This document shows positions 1 through 12,292 of a stretch of 64,000 nt of DNA, piece by piece. The translations under genes and the position numbers were made by a program. How positions within the stretch are numbered: the stretch's first letter is position 1; each line of letters opens with the position of its first letter. Below the pieces are notes generated by a model. The model was not told the DNA's origin. It ran no database searches and saw only the letters and a program-made list of their open reading frames with translations. The stretch comes from Silurus meridionalis (lineage: Eukaryota > Chordata > Actinopteri > Siluriformes > Siluridae), in NCBI RefSeq assembly GCF_014805685.1, contig NC_060902.1:6842786-6906785 (forward strand), written 5' to 3'.

Positions 1-149
1 AGCATATCTAAAAATAAATAAAACACAGCAAATTGATACATAAGGGAAAACACTGTACCATCTTTTTCAACATTTTCTTTCGCCATTTATAAAATAATAC
101 AATAACAACTATAACATTAAGTTGAAATTCTAAAATATACAAACCGCCT

Positions 150-260
150 ATGTTTACCTGCCTTCGCCGCCGTTTTCCGTTGTCAAATTTAAACTTTCGG
201 CGGTTCTGTCGTCACTTCCGCCCAAAGTTCCTCTACGCCGTTTACCATTACTAGCGAAAT
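150..260 (-). promoter_or_regulatory. Possible minus-strand promoter/first exon at left edge
   Basis: A short GC-richer island in AT-rich DNA. On the minus strand it contains CGGAAGTGACG (about 210-220), an ETS site abutting a CRE-like half site, which is typical of housekeeping vertebrate promoters. Downstream is a good splice donor, CAG|gtaaac, whose last exon base is 158. This would suit a 5' untranslated first exon of a gene lying to the left of the window. No coding sequence is visible, so this is inference from motifs only. Confidence 0.35.
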
Positions 261-659
261 GTACATACTGCCACCTACTGTTTTTGTTGTGTCTATGTTA
301 CGTTGTCTATTTAACTTCTAATTAGAGTAGTCATTTTTCTTTTCTAGTACACCAAATTTCAGAAACCAGTTAATATAAGTACACCCTACTTATTTCCAGT
401 TTTAAGAGAGTAATTAGAAGCCATGTCTTTCTAATTAAATGAACAACATTAGTTAATCCTTGAAATGTACTTCCATACGAGCTGAACTTTGGTACTCTGG
501 AACACTCTAGTATGTGTTTATATCATACCTCACAGAAGAAAATCAGCCATGTGAACTTATTGTTGCTGATCATTAATTTTAAAAGGGTCATAAGCTCCTC
601 TCCAAACAATTGGAAATTTCCCATTTTACAGTGATTTCATCTTTATTTCTCTTAACAAA

Positions 660-1290
660 TGGAGAGTCCAAGGACAGACCATTTAATGCTCAAAGATAAA
701 TGGAAAAACCCACATGTTACATCAAGTGACCTACAGGCTTTTTTAAGTCCATTAAATGTTTGCAAGCAAATATGGCTTTCATTAAAGGGTGGTCAGGTGG
801 AACCCCTTGTCTACAAAAAAAAATATGGCAAAATACAACGTGTTGTTTAGTAGAAACACAGGAGCTGAGAATTTTTGCATCATTATTTCCAACGATAAAC
901 TCCACTTTATACCGAAATGTCGAAAATGTGAGGCCATTTGTACAGCAGTTTACCCTGAGCTGAAATCAAATCATGCAACCAGACAACAATCCACTGCAAA
1001 CAGCAAATCTATAAAGAAGAAAAAAAAATCAATGTGTTGTAATGACCAAGGTAAAGTCCAGACCTTAAGTCGAGATTTTGAAGAAGCTGTGTACAATTTT
1101 ATACCCTCAAACACTGAAAACACTGAACGTATATATTGTAAAGAAAAGTTAGTGAAAAGTGTGAGAGGACTGATAAATGTGTATAGAAAGCATATAATTG
1201 CTAAATGTAGTTATTTTTATTATTGAATATATTGTTGAATATTAGGGTGGACTTATGTTTTCCGGTCCATGTACCTTCTGGTATTTAATT
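660..1290 (+). mobile_element. Degenerate Tc1-like transposase remnant
   Basis: Conceptual translation gives broken pieces resembling the C-terminal half of a Tc1-like transposase, including a stretch like LINVYRKHIIAKCS near 1163-1215, which matches the usual end of these proteins. It is followed by a noncoding tail typical of such an element. Several stops and frame changes make it a dead copy on the plus strand. The ends are not clear. Confidence 0.5.
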
Positions 1291-1580
1291 TACATTTTAA
1301 AAAGAGAATCTGAAAAATTAAAAAGTTATATTTTCTTCTAATACTCCAGAACCAGACTACAGAAAAACAAGTAATTTTCTCGTTTCCTTGTAGATTCAAG
1401 GGAAATAAAATAAAGGTGAAACTAAACCAGAAAAATGCTTGGTTTTATTTTTATGTATAATTGCAGAACTACAGAAGCCACAGAAGTTTACTACGTCTCA
1501 TGACGTTTTGTGCGAACTATGGCTGGAACTATCCATGATGCTGCACCAAGAACATTCATTGTGATCAGCATAAAAGCATG

Positions 1581-1690
1581 TTCTAGAGGCAGCATCATCA
1601 TGGCATTATGGGTAATAACCATAACCATATTTGGCAGCGGGTGCATAATGTTTATTATCCATGATGCTGTGATGATCCTGCCTCTAGTAC
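1581..1690. repeat. Imperfect inverted repeat, 40-bp arms
   Basis: Arm 1581-1620 is the approximate reverse complement of 1651-1690, with a spacer of about 30 bases. Both arms contain CTAGAGGCA, ATCATCA and GGTAATAA/GGATAATAA in inverted order. It could be a MITE remnant or a foldback sequence. No target duplication was recognised. Confidence 0.6.
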
Positions 1691-2079
1691 AAGCTCTTAA
1701 ACCAAATGCAGAGAAACAATAAGTACTGATCACAAGGAAACAATGTTTGCTATGTCTAGATCACGAGAAAATTAAGTCATGATCATGACAAAACAACTGG
1801 TTATGTAATCATCATGAGAAAACACAAACTGCATTTTTCCAACTGTCACTTTTCCAAGACTCAATGTAGTGTCCTATAATCAGCTTTATTTCACATTACA
1901 CTAAATAGATATGTCACATGTTGGACTGTTATGTTGTGTCACATCAGAAATTAAATGACACATGCTGTTCACTCCTTGCGAGCCAATTTCAGTAACTGTG
2001 TGTACTTATGATGGAGTCTTTGTAGAATATTTGCTACGTTACGCGGTGACCTCTTTAAATAAAGTTATCAGGCTATATA

Positions 2080-2345
2080 TCAGTGGTGAAGTTGTGGCTC
2101 AGCAAAAAGGCCCAGCAAAGGTTGTACTTCCTTCACCAACTGAGGAAATTCAACCTGTCACAGGAGCTGCTGAAACCATTCTACTCTGCCATCGTTGTGT
2201 CTGTCCTGTGTAGATCAATACCAAACCAAATCAGACATCAAGAGGCTACAGCAGACGGTCAGGACCGCTGAGAGGATTATTGGTGCCTCATTCCTTGTGT
2301 GTGTAAACATACTTGGTAATAAAGCTATTTCTGATTCTTATTCTA
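2080..2345 (+). mobile_element. L2/CR1-type non-LTR retrotransposon, 3' fragment
   Basis: Translated pieces (KKAQQRLYFLHQLRKFN, then IRHQEATA) match the region C-terminal to the reverse transcriptase domain in fish L2-like elements, in more than one frame. The fragment ends in GTAATAAAGCTATTTCTGATTCTTATTC, a simple-repeat tail typical of 3'-inserted LINEs. It is 5'-truncated and inactive. Confidence 0.6.
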
Positions 2346-3649
2346 ATATTAGCCAACATTCTCTATTCCACCTGGATGTTTGCGAGATGATGTGTTTGCC
2401 TTTAAAATAAATATTTAGCACTGATCATTCTTGATTCTCAGTCATTTATATTTTTCCTTACAGAGTTGCCACAACACTGGATTTAATTTACTTTCATTTG
2501 CAAAGCAATGCAATTCACATACTGTGAATTCTAAGGATTCACTGAGTGCCCTCTAGTGACTACTCATGGAAATAGCAGGCAGAATCCCTATTGAATCAAG
2601 TGACTCGTGAGACTCGGATCCTTTCACTGAATGATTCAGAATGATTTAAACCGTTAACTGATTCATCTCTACAGTCAACGCTCCTACTACTTCCGGCGAA
2701 ATTTATATCCCTAATCCCTATCCCTTCTTACAGCAGTGTACAGTGATAGGAAACATCTCCCCAGTATCAAGGCCAGAGTAAATCAATTAACAAAAGCTAT
2801 TTTACACACGTTTATTGTTTAACGAAATCACTTAAAATGTGGTCATTTTTAGCATTGGAGGCACGCTAAGCAAAACACGTTAATAGATAACACTCATTAT
2901 TAGTTAATAACCCTTTGTTGCCTAAATATATTTACAATTACTGTATAAAAAATCAGTTTTTGCTGTCAAGCAGATGCTGAATTGTATGCAGATTGTTAAT
3001 TTGAATATAGCACATACAAACAAATCCTCCAGTATCAGGGATATAGATTATTTTATTGATGCTGGTATTGATCAGTTCCTTCAGCTAACAATCTTAAATG
3101 CAAAAAAAAAGATCCCAAAATCAGCAGAATGTCATAAAATTAGCAAAAAGTCACATGAGAAAAAGTCTTACTCATTGAACTCTCAAAAGCAGTGTGAACA
3201 GGTGAACATTGCACTTTGCACCTTTGAATACAGTCTCTTACAATTTGGACGTTTGCAGACTTCCGGTGTTAGGATAGTCTAAGGTGGACCTTGATGTTTC
3301 TTTTTTTTAAAAATCCCTTTCAACATCAGATGAAGGCTGCTCCCTCTTCTTCCTTGCATTATGATTGCTCTCGGATTGTTCATTACTGCTGCTTTTTTTT
3401 GTCAGTACTCAAATTACTGCTGCTTTCATCTTCAGAAACATCACCTAGTGATAATGCTGTAGGTCTGTAGTTTCTGAGACAACTGTCATCACTTTCGACT
3501 TATGGAGCCCTGGTTTTCATTCCACCAGCTCGCCTCCCGTAGAAAGTTGATTTGTTTATTTAGTTCTGCCTAAAAATAAATAGTAGAAATTGCATTTATA
3601 TCCCAACATGCTATTTTTACAATAGTATTGCAATGCAATGAATGCTATT

Positions 3650-4740
3650 TTACAATTCAGTATTATCTGTCCAGTCCAGTTTGGTGTTCAGATGAACACC
3701 CAGGTATTTGTCAGAGTCCACTCTGTCCTTTCCCTGAATGTTCACTGGTGATAGTGAAGTTTGTTTGTTCATACGGAAATCCAACACCAGTTCTTTTGTT
3801 TCCCTCTCATTTATCTGGAGGCAGCTCCGTTGACACCAGTCCACAAAGTTCTAGATCAGTCCTCTGTACTCCCTGTCATCATCATCTGTGATCAGGCCAA
3901 TGATGGCAGACTTATCAGAGAACTTCTGCAGGTGACAGGTTGCTGAGCTGATGTCTGCAGTGTAGACAGTGAAGAGAAACGGGGCCAGAATAGTTCCCTG
4001 AGGGGCTCCAGTGTTGCAGACAATCATGCCAGACTCATAGTCACAAGTCCTCACAAACTGTGGTCGGTCTGTGAGGTAATCCAGTATTAAGGTAGACAGA
4101 TGATGGTCCACTCTTATGTAATCCACCTTATCCCTTAGGAGCACAGGTTGGATGGTGTTAAAAGCACTAGAAAAGTAAAAAAAAAACATAAATCTCACTG
4201 TGCTCCCAGCCTTTTCCAAGTGTGAAAAAGCCCTATTTAGGAGGAAGATGACAGCGTCTTCCACTCCAATGCCAGGCTGGTAGGCAAACTGAAGTGGATC
4301 AATTGATGGGCTCAGCAGAGGTCGGAGATGAGTAAGCACCAGTCTCATTGGGTGCGAAGCCAGTGCTACTGGTCTGTCTTTTGGGCGCAACGTTTTTTGG
4401 TACAGGTACCATGCAGGATGTCTTCCACAACTGTGACACCTTCCCCAGGTTCAGGCTCAGACCAAACATGTAAAAAGAATATGCCACAAAGCTGGTCTGC
4501 ACGGGTCTTAAGGAGCCTGGAGCTGATGCCGTCTGGGCTCGCAGCCTTCCTTGCTTTGATCTTTATGAGCTCTATTCTTACCTGGGCTTCTGTGAGTATG
4601 TAGTGGGGTGCTGGGGGAAATTGTTAGGGGGAAAAGGTTAGGTGTGTTGTGGGAAGGCTGTGAGCTGATAGCAGTGAAGAGAGAGGTGGGGCTTGGGTAG
4701 TGTTCCAATGCCACTCTGACTTACCTGTTTGATCTTTCAG
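3650..4740 (-). pseudogene. Broken L2/CR1-type reverse transcriptase
   Basis: The minus strand encodes reverse-transcriptase pieces in several frames. The 3851-4390 frame carries the family segments GAPQGTILAPFLFTVYT and CHLQKFSDKSAIIG; the second should contain the catalytic FADD-type box but reads FSDKSA, so one aspartate is lost. The 3650-3844 frame continues with DFVDWCQRSCLQIN and YLGVHLN. Frameshifts and stops split the ORF. It is a 5'-truncated, dead LINE copy and is more complete than the fragments at 2080 and 52220. Confidence 0.75.
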
Positions 4741-4882
4741 CTATCTAGCTATCTAGCCCCTTATTAAAGGTCAACTTTCATGAATTAAAAACTTATTTTT
4801 TCTGAGTTTCCTCTCTTTTTGATTTCCTTTCCGTGCATCAATGAAGAATGAAGTAAATTGATCGACCAGAGGGTACATGGAC

Positions 4883-4885
<3 letters not shown>

Positions 4886-4947
<62 letters not shown>

Positions 4948-4950
4948 GTA
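4886..4950. repeat. (TA)n microsatellite with short (CA) tail
   Basis: A near-perfect TA dinucleotide run of about 50 bases followed by CACACACA. Confidence 0.95.
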
Positions 4951-5159
4951 AGCCCCCGTTTATTGAGGTGGTTACGTTCCAAAACTGCCCACGATATTTG
5001 AAAAACGGACAAAGCACAAAAATGCTATTATTTGTATACAGTACTGTTTTGTTTTAACATTTTACTTTATTATATAACTGATATATTTTTTTTTATTAAT
5101 AAATTTCATTATTTTAGCATAAAACTCCATAAAAACTATTCCCTATAAGTTTTTTGGTC

Positions 5160-5860
5160 TATCGTGCTATCCACTAGAGACGGGAAGTCAGGTGTGACAG
5201 AGAAGTATGTGAGGGTGGTGCACGACATGTATGAGGACAGTGTGACAGCAGTAAAATGTGCAGTACTACAGAACGGTTTAAATGTGTAGGAACTACAGAA
5301 CGGTTTAAAGTGGAGAATTGCATCAAGGTTTGGCTCTAAGCCCTTTCCTGTTTGCAGTGGTGATAGACAGGTTGACGGACGAGGTCAGACAGGAGTCTCG
5401 GTTGACTATGATGTTTGCGGATGATATTGTGATGTGTGGTGAGAGTAGGGAGCAGGTTAAGAATAGCCTGAAGAGGTGGAGGTACGTGCTGGATAGAAGA
5501 GGAATGAAAGTCAGTAAGAGAAAGAGTATATGTGTGTGAATGAGAGGGAGGGCAGTGGAGTGGTGTGGTTGCAGTGAGAAGAGGTAGTAAAGGTGGTGGA
5601 GGTCAGGTACCTGGAGTCAACAGTGCAAAGTAATGAAGAGTGTGTTAGAGAAGTGAAGAAAAGAGTGCAGGCAGGGTGGAGTGGGTGGAGAAGCGTGGTA
5701 GGAGTGATTTGTGATAGAAGCGTATCTGTGAGAGTGAAAGGGAAAGTTTATAGGACTGTGGTGAGACCTGCGATGTTGTATGGTTTAGAGACAGTGGCAT
5801 TGACTAAAAGACAGGAGGTGGAGCTGGAGGTAGCAGAGCTTCAACTATATATATAGTATT
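5160..5860 (+). pseudogene. RTE-type LINE reverse transcriptase fragment
   Basis: Plus-strand translation gives the RTE-like segments LALSPFLFAVVIDRLTDEVR and MMFADDIVMC, the latter being the intact catalytic FADD box, near 5318-5445. The frame resumes near 5593 with YLESTVQSNEECVREVKKR and VYRTVVRPAMLYGLE. A stop near 5538 and a frame break separate the two parts. The 5' end is missing and the 3' end decays into AT-rich DNA near 5855. A dead retrotransposon copy. Confidence 0.75.
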
Positions 5861-5939
5861 TTCTTTCTTTTTTGTCATTAAAAAAAATATATATATTTGG
5901 TCATAGAAATGATTCTTGACATGTTGAAGATAGATAGCA

Positions 5940-6534
5940 AAGATGGCAGCACTTTTGGTGACGTGTCTGTTTTATGACGTCATATGGTAACCTTTAGACT
6001 TGGACAAACCCGTCAGGTCGAACTCTGTGTGGGAATTCCAAATCGAAGTTGGAAATTTTCTGGGAAACAAAAAGCAGCATCTGGGTGTAGCAGCATGTCA
6101 CACGTCCAGGGGGGGAAAAGGCAATTTCCGTTGAAAAGAAATGACAAAAAGGTTACACCATATGCAAGCAACATCTTTACTAAATAAACTAAATGCCAAT
6201 ATTCCGGGTCAGGAAAATTGCAGTTTTCCACCTTGCTTTTTGCTTTTTTTTTTGTTTTCCACAAAAGATGTGTGATCCATTGATATTCTCATATCAGGGA
6301 ACTCTTCTGAGCTTCCAGCCAATCCGAACACATGGGGCGGGACTCATTGAAAAAATACACACGTCCATGTCCGCTCTGATTTCCGGGTTGGCGAGTTTCT
6401 GCAGGTGCCAATTCATCCACGTCACTTTGTTTTCGCTGTCTCACTCACACACACACACACACACACACTCATACACTGGAGCACTTTTTTATCCACCTGG
6501 TTGATCTCATATTTACTTCTCACCGCAGGCTGTC
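5940..6534 (+). promoter_or_regulatory. RAB43 upstream region with full CRE palindrome
   Basis: This is the stretch before the RAB43 start codon. A complete CRE (TGACGTCA) lies at 5975-5982, with a second ACGTG/GTGACG-type motif about 15 bases upstream. A (CA)n tract lies at 6446-6468. No TATA box is convincing. That it drives RAB43 is inferred from position. Confidence 0.4.
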
Positions 6535-9529
6535 ATGTCATTACTAGAGACAGACGACACTTATGATTTCGTCTTTAAAATCGTGTTGGTCGGGGATGTC
6601 GGCGTGGGAAAAACCTGCGTGGTCCAGAGGTTTAAGACCGGCACCTTCATCGAAAGACAAGGAAACACAATCGGAGTGGACTTTACAATGAAGACCATGG
6701 ACATCCAGGGCAAAAGAGTCAAGGTTGGGGTCTGACAAATGTAATGACTATTTTAGATACTTAAGAGATATTTTGTAAAACGAGACTTGGCGTGTGTTTT
6801 TTATTTTTATTTATTAATCTTTTTCATTTTATGTACATTTCCTGTACATCTCTGTATTTTGTCAGAGTTGTAAACTGCTTGGTTATTGTTTTATTGTGTG
6901 TATTAGCATTTTTGTACATTTATTTGCTCCTCTAACTTTATGCCACAGTAATAATTACTGATACAGAATTTCTGCAAATGATTTAGATAGAAATGACAGC
7001 AGGAAATTATTATAAGGTAAAAATTCTGACCTTAATAAGTGTTATTTCTGTTATTTCTGTGGTGGGGAAGCAAACAAATAAACCATATAGACAGGGAATG
7101 GAATGGACAAGTTGAATGGAATCTACAAAAAAGAAAAAAGAAATGTTAAGGAACCAAATAGTATGCTTAAAAGCACTGAAGAAAAAAATCACCAAAAAAA
7201 TCAGAGATGAAAGGAGTCTGGTTGCATCAGCATCAGGTTTCAAGGCACTTGTGTGATTTTATGTGATGGCAGTGTGTCAAAATTAGCAGTTTATAAACTA
7301 ACACAGTTCTGCAGAATCGATCCTTTTCACCAGTGTCTTGTGATGATGTGGCTTGAGATTTTCCTCAGGTCCAGATGACGACATCTGAACTCTCTTGGTT
7401 TAATCACTAAGGGCAATTTAGTTGCAAAATCACAGAGAAGACTCTGTGTTCATACTTTCTTATCAGACTTTACATTGGCATACGTTTGCTGTGTGTGTGT
7501 GCGTGTGTGTGTGTGTGTGTGACATAGAGAAAGAGTGAGAGAAAAAGAGTAAACGAGAGCACCAGAGACATTGTAATGGATGACTCAGCAGAACATCAGT
7601 ACATTGTTGTTTGACACCAGGTTCTATGTTCGATGAATGTTCGGTCTCTTTCACCCAAGTCAACTCCCTGAGATTGCAATCTTTCTCTGATCTCTTACAG
7701 ATTCACGTCATGCGAGTATTTTTATTCATCAAGCTGCTTTTAATTTACAAACCGCACTCGAACGATAAATTAAACAATCAATGCATTAGATCACAATATC
7801 ACAATAACTACAGTTATTACAGGACTTCCAATCCAATCCAAACAATTTGCATTAATGTTTATAATCAGCATGGGATCTTTAGTGAAATCTGAGTATCACT
7901 ATTATCACTTGTATTTAAGATTCAAAAAATTTTCCTTCTTCTAAATATAATGTGGTTTAATCCTGAGCTCTGGTTACTGTCTGTGTTTTCCTGGTGTTCA
8001 TGTTTCCTATGAATTCCCTGGTTTCCTCCCACTGTCCACACATGCCAGTAGGTGAATTGACTAGACTAAATTGCCTCTAGATGTGAATGAGTGTGTAAAT
8101 GTATTCCAGCAAAGGTAAATTCTCCCGAGTGTCCAGCATTGCTGTTGTTACTTAGGATGAATGAATCTCTTTGAAATAAATAAATAATTAATTTTGTTGA
8201 ACAGTTGCAGATTTGGGACACAGCAGGGCAGGAGAGGTTTCGGACCATTACGCAGAGCTACTACCGCAGCACGAACGGGGCCATAATCACATACGACATC
8301 ACCAAAAGAGCATCCTTCATGTCTGTGCCCAGATGGATGGAGGATATCAAGAAATATGGTGGCTCTAATATTGCCACGCTTTTAATAGGTCAGTAGATAG
8401 AGTGATAGATCGATCAATTGATTAGTCACTTTACACATATCAGAGGAAAATTTACAGTTTCATATTAATATTAGATGTTGTTCTAAATCTTGTTGTTAAT
8501 ACAACAGCTCAGGGAGCCGAAAGAGCAAAATTTGCAATGATTTCTGGTTGGAAATGATTGTATACTGTCACTCCCCTGTCAGTTGGAGCGTGGGAATCTG
8601 TTTTGTTGCCATTGCCTTCATATAATGAGGCTGGGTGGATGGGTGGGAACTGCCAGTGTCCAAATTAGAGAGAGCATCATCTGCATCTCTTTAATATTGG
8701 CGTGTGGCTGTGGAGATTTGTGCTCGTTCAGTCACAAGGGCATTATTGAAATCAGGAACTGGGGTGCACTCACATTTATCCCAAAGGTGTTTCCCAGAGC
8801 TCCATACAGTAGCAGGCCATTCAAGATGTTCCACTCTAATCCATGTGAAGCATATCTTCATGGAGCTGGCTTTGTGCACAGGTTTGGGTCTCCTAGTTCC
8901 AGTGAAGTAAAAAAATGTAAACAAAAAGAAATTGCTACCACATTTTATACAATTGTGTATCGGGAATTTTGTGCTAACAGTGACCAGATTAACACCATCC
9001 ACATCACTTCCTGTTTTCAGTTATAATTCTCTGTTCAAATTTTGAAAGGAGGTAATGATATTTTTGCTTGTCTGTAATTTTACATTTTCATATACAAGGA
9101 AGTTTATAGGTAACAGTAAGTTACACTCTAAACCTCCTAAGTACATCTGTGTGACTCTAGTAAAAAACTGGATGTAATTTGAAGCAGTTATTTACACGTT
9201 TTACTTTTATTTTCCACCAGTATTACTCTATTAATGTTTTTCCTCAACCCAAAATTGTTTCTGTTTAAACAGGTAATAAATCCGACTTATCTGACGAGCG
9301 TGATGTTTCGTTTGAGGAAGCTCAGGCGATGGCTCACCAGCTGGACTTCATTAGCGCCGTCGAAACGTCTGCCAAAGACTCCAGCAACGTGGATGAAGCG
9401 TTTAATCATATGGCAGATGAGCTGATGCTGAGACACGGCGGGCCCGTGTTCAGAGACAGCGTAACCGACAGCTTCAAGCTCAACAGCAAGGATGTGAGCG
9501 CAGAGGCCTGGAGCTGTAGCAGCTGTTGA
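6535..9529 (+). CDS. rab43: Ras-related GTPase RAB43
   Basis: A small GTPase of the Rab family; RAB43 is known to act at the Golgi/ER in membrane traffic. Coding exons are 6535-6723, 8205-8388 and 9273-9529, giving 630 nt or 209 residues (human about 212). Visible motifs: P-loop GDVGVGKT (20-27), switch I threonine at 45, WDTAGQE (67-73) with catalytic Gln72, NKSD (126-129) and ETSAK (155-159). All nucleotide-binding elements are intact. The first donor is AAG|gttggg, weaker than the usual gtragt, but the acceptor cag|TTGCAG gives the expected KLQIWD join. The protein ends in CSSC, a CxxX arrangement, unlike the CxC tail of the mammalian protein. The gene is convergent with HDHD5. Confidence 0.95.
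8690..8905 (+). mobile_element. Non-autonomous Tc1-like repeat, partial copy A
   Basis: Part of a repeat family seen at least eight times in this window, recognised by the phrases TTTGTGCTC-TTCAG-CACAAGGG, TCCCAAAGGTGTT and GGTTTGGGTCTCCTAGTTCCAG. It sits in RAB43 intron 2. Both ends are decayed. Confidence 0.6.
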
Positions 9530-11990
9530 TGCTGGTTTTAAATTTTATGTTTTATTTTGTTTTTTAAGTCATGTTGGCCTGCAACTTATCACAGGGCTCC
9601 TTTATGTGAATCCTGGTTTAACCAGCAATGTTGACAGAATCTTCAGTTGTTAATTGATTAAATGATCTACACCTCCGATTTTCAGGAAGTGCTAGCTGGC
9701 CATATCAGGCACAAAACTTCAAATCGACGTTTTAAGAAAGGCGAAGAAGTAAGAAAGGAGTAGTGGAAAATGCAATGCACAGAAATGATTAGAGTAGCTG
9801 TTGCTTGGATTTTATAGGAACCTTGTCGATCGTACAATCATTATAATCAGAGAGTGATTAGACATCTGATTTCTCCTTCCTTAAGTCCTCAAACCAGCCT
9901 TATATTAGCTGTAGCTAAACATGTAAAAAAGTTTCAATCAATCTGTTTGTTCTGAAAGTTCAACCTGCAGAATGTGGAATGAAGTGAGAATAGTCTCATA
10001 TGCCACTGATTTCTCATCTGACCTGTTCACGAGCGCAGACTAGCCAGATGGCAATTAACTTTCTTTAAATAGTTAATTGTAAATGTCATAAGTGTGAAGC
10101 AGACACAACATTCTTCTTACACTTAGTGTACATATGTATTCCAGTGGTTGCTTCTTTATCTGAGCATTACATATCTCACAGTCACCTCAAAATAAGCTCC
10201 AACTCCCCCAATCCTATATCCTAATCCCATTTGTACATACACAGCTTCATGATTTGGAATAGCAGAGATCGTTTGTTAGGTTGTAAAAGAGGCAATCAGA
10301 AGAGAACTACTGTCCATTTTTTAAACAGCAAACTTGCCTCTAATATACAATTTTGGGAACATATGTCTAGTCTGAGTCTTGCTGGCATCAAAAGAAGAAT
10401 GTCCATTTTTTTCTAGTCATCTATAGAGACATTTCAAAATATTTTTAATGAATACATTTATATATTTTTATTATATAAAGATTCCAAGTAAAACAGAATT
10501 AGAGGTGAGCACAGGCTACCTAATGATAAACTGCTAGTTGTGAGAGTCCCAGACTGTTAGATTTGCATCATAGCTTAGGCAAAACTACAGAAGCAAATGC
10601 CAAACATATCTTGTAATTTGGGGGTAAATGGGACATTGTATAAGCTGCAGTTTTGGCTGTACATGACTGCCTTGGATACTAAATCTGCTCCGAGCCAGTG
10701 CTGAGATTTCTAACGTTGAACTTTAATGCTGGATTGATGTTAGATCACATTGGACAAATTGTTCGAACCAATATACTTTATAATGTCCTTTATTCACTTT
10801 TTACAAAGTATTCTTTTTGTCTAGCACTTTTGACAATAGACATTGCCACAAAGCAGCTTTCCGAAGATCTAGGCTTACATCGAGACTCTTAATGATCAAG
10901 CCAGGGGTGCCAATGCAAAAATCTCCATGTCGACTGATTCACTACTTGTCTTACAGCACATCATCAGAATGTCGCTGAAAGTGAATTATTACTTGCCAAC
11001 TAAGGCTTGGGGGGAGTCAACTCAGAGCTGATGACCTGTATAAGACCACAGCAGTCAGATTATGTATGTCCCTTGAAATGCTTTTACTCAAAATCTAACA
11101 TCTGCCATTATTACCAATTTTTGTGCTCATTGTGCAATTTTACAAACACAAGCAACAGGTGGTTTATAGTATTAAACTGAAAACATATTGAGTGTGTAGG
11201 GTTTGAGAACCCTGGCTGTGTTGTTAGCATTAAAACTTGATAACGTTATTTATTCAAAGGGTATGTCATACAAATAAGGGTGAAATAACATGAAGAATTT
11301 GATGCTCTCTAGGTATGTTTTAGCACATTTTAATAAGGATGTAAGATTTTTGTTTGTAATTGTATTAGAAAGTTAAGGTTTTTTTTTCTTTTTATAAAAC
11401 ATTTCCTAAATATTTAAAAATTCTATATTTTCACTATTTTACAGACTTGGTAAGAAGAAATGAGCCATATAATTAACTCAATTTATAGTTATTGATTTTC
11501 ATTGATATTAATCAAAAAGGTTAGAGGAAAAATCTAATTTTATGACATTTATACTATTTATGTCCAAATTATACAAACTGTCAAAGTTTTCAAAATCACT
11601 TTAATACATGTTTAATATTAATAAAAAACTTTTTATAACTACTTTCAGTAATGAAATGCAGTATATAAAGGAATTTTTTTTGCAGAGTGTGTTTACAGTT
11701 TTGAGAAGATTTATTATTTGCCTTTTTGTGCTAAACAGTTTTTACTTGGTTTTGGATTACGATGCCAATGACTTGTGAATGGTAAAGCAATGTTCCTGAT
11801 TCAGTGTGTTAAGTGCCTTTTTTATCCAGTTTGGATATTGTTTGAATGGTGATAGTCTTTTTCTAGGTAAATAAAACATGATGCATTTTTATCCTGATGT
11901 TTGATCAAAAATTTGTATGCACAATAATTGAATGTTCTACACCATAGCTGTTCATATTGAATTTTCAATTATTTTATGAATAAAATTTTT
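9530..11990 (+). other. Probable RAB43 3' UTR
   Basis: AT-rich noncoding sequence following the RAB43 stop, without coding potential. Plus-strand AATAAA hexamers lie at 11870-11875 and 11979-11984, either of which could be the distal polyadenylation signal. A 2.4-kb 3' UTR is plausible for a Rab gene but rests on position and hexamers only. Confidence 0.45.
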
Positions 11991-12029
11991 GGAGCATAAA
12001 TGCTTGGTTTGGCTTGAGTTTAAAGCTTC

Positions 12030-12221
12030 TTTGTGGACCTCTGATCCAAATATGTGCCTTTTGAACATCCACATTCCACATTTAGTCCCTATTTGCTGTT
12101 ACAATAACCTCCACTATTCTGGGAAGGTGTTTCTCTAGATTTTGGAGTGTGTTAGTGGTGATTTGTGCTCATTCAGCCACAAGGGTGTTAGTAAATTCAG
12201 GTACTAATTTAGAGTGAGGAG

Positions 12222-12222
<1 letters not shown>
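12030..12222 (+). mobile_element. Non-autonomous Tc1-like repeat, partial copy B
   Basis: The same family as 8690-8905: contains CCACATTTAGTCCC, TTTTGGAGTGTG and GATTTGTGCTCATTCAGCC. It is truncated at the right by the (TA)n tract. Confidence 0.65.

Positions 12223-12287
<65 letters not shown>
12223..12287. repeat. (TA)n microsatellite
   Basis: A TA run of about 60 bases directly left of a Tc1 deletion derivative. A second TA run (12841-12866) follows the element on the right, suggesting insertion into a TA-rich site, in line with TA target preference. Confidence 0.95.

Positions 12288-12289
<2 letters not shown>

Positions 12290-12292
<3 letters not shown>

Noticed and set aside
789..1226. 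145-codon ORF as a possible new gene
   Set aside because: The C-terminal part matches worn Tc1 transposase, and the N-terminal part is intergenic AT-rich DNA.
4328..4603. 91-codon plus-strand ORF
   Set aside because: It is the reverse shadow of the minus-strand L2-type reverse transcriptase remnant.
8583..9026. 147-codon plus-strand ORF in RAB43 intron 2
   Set aside because: It lies largely over a Tc1-like repeat copy and has no protein-like composition or splice context.
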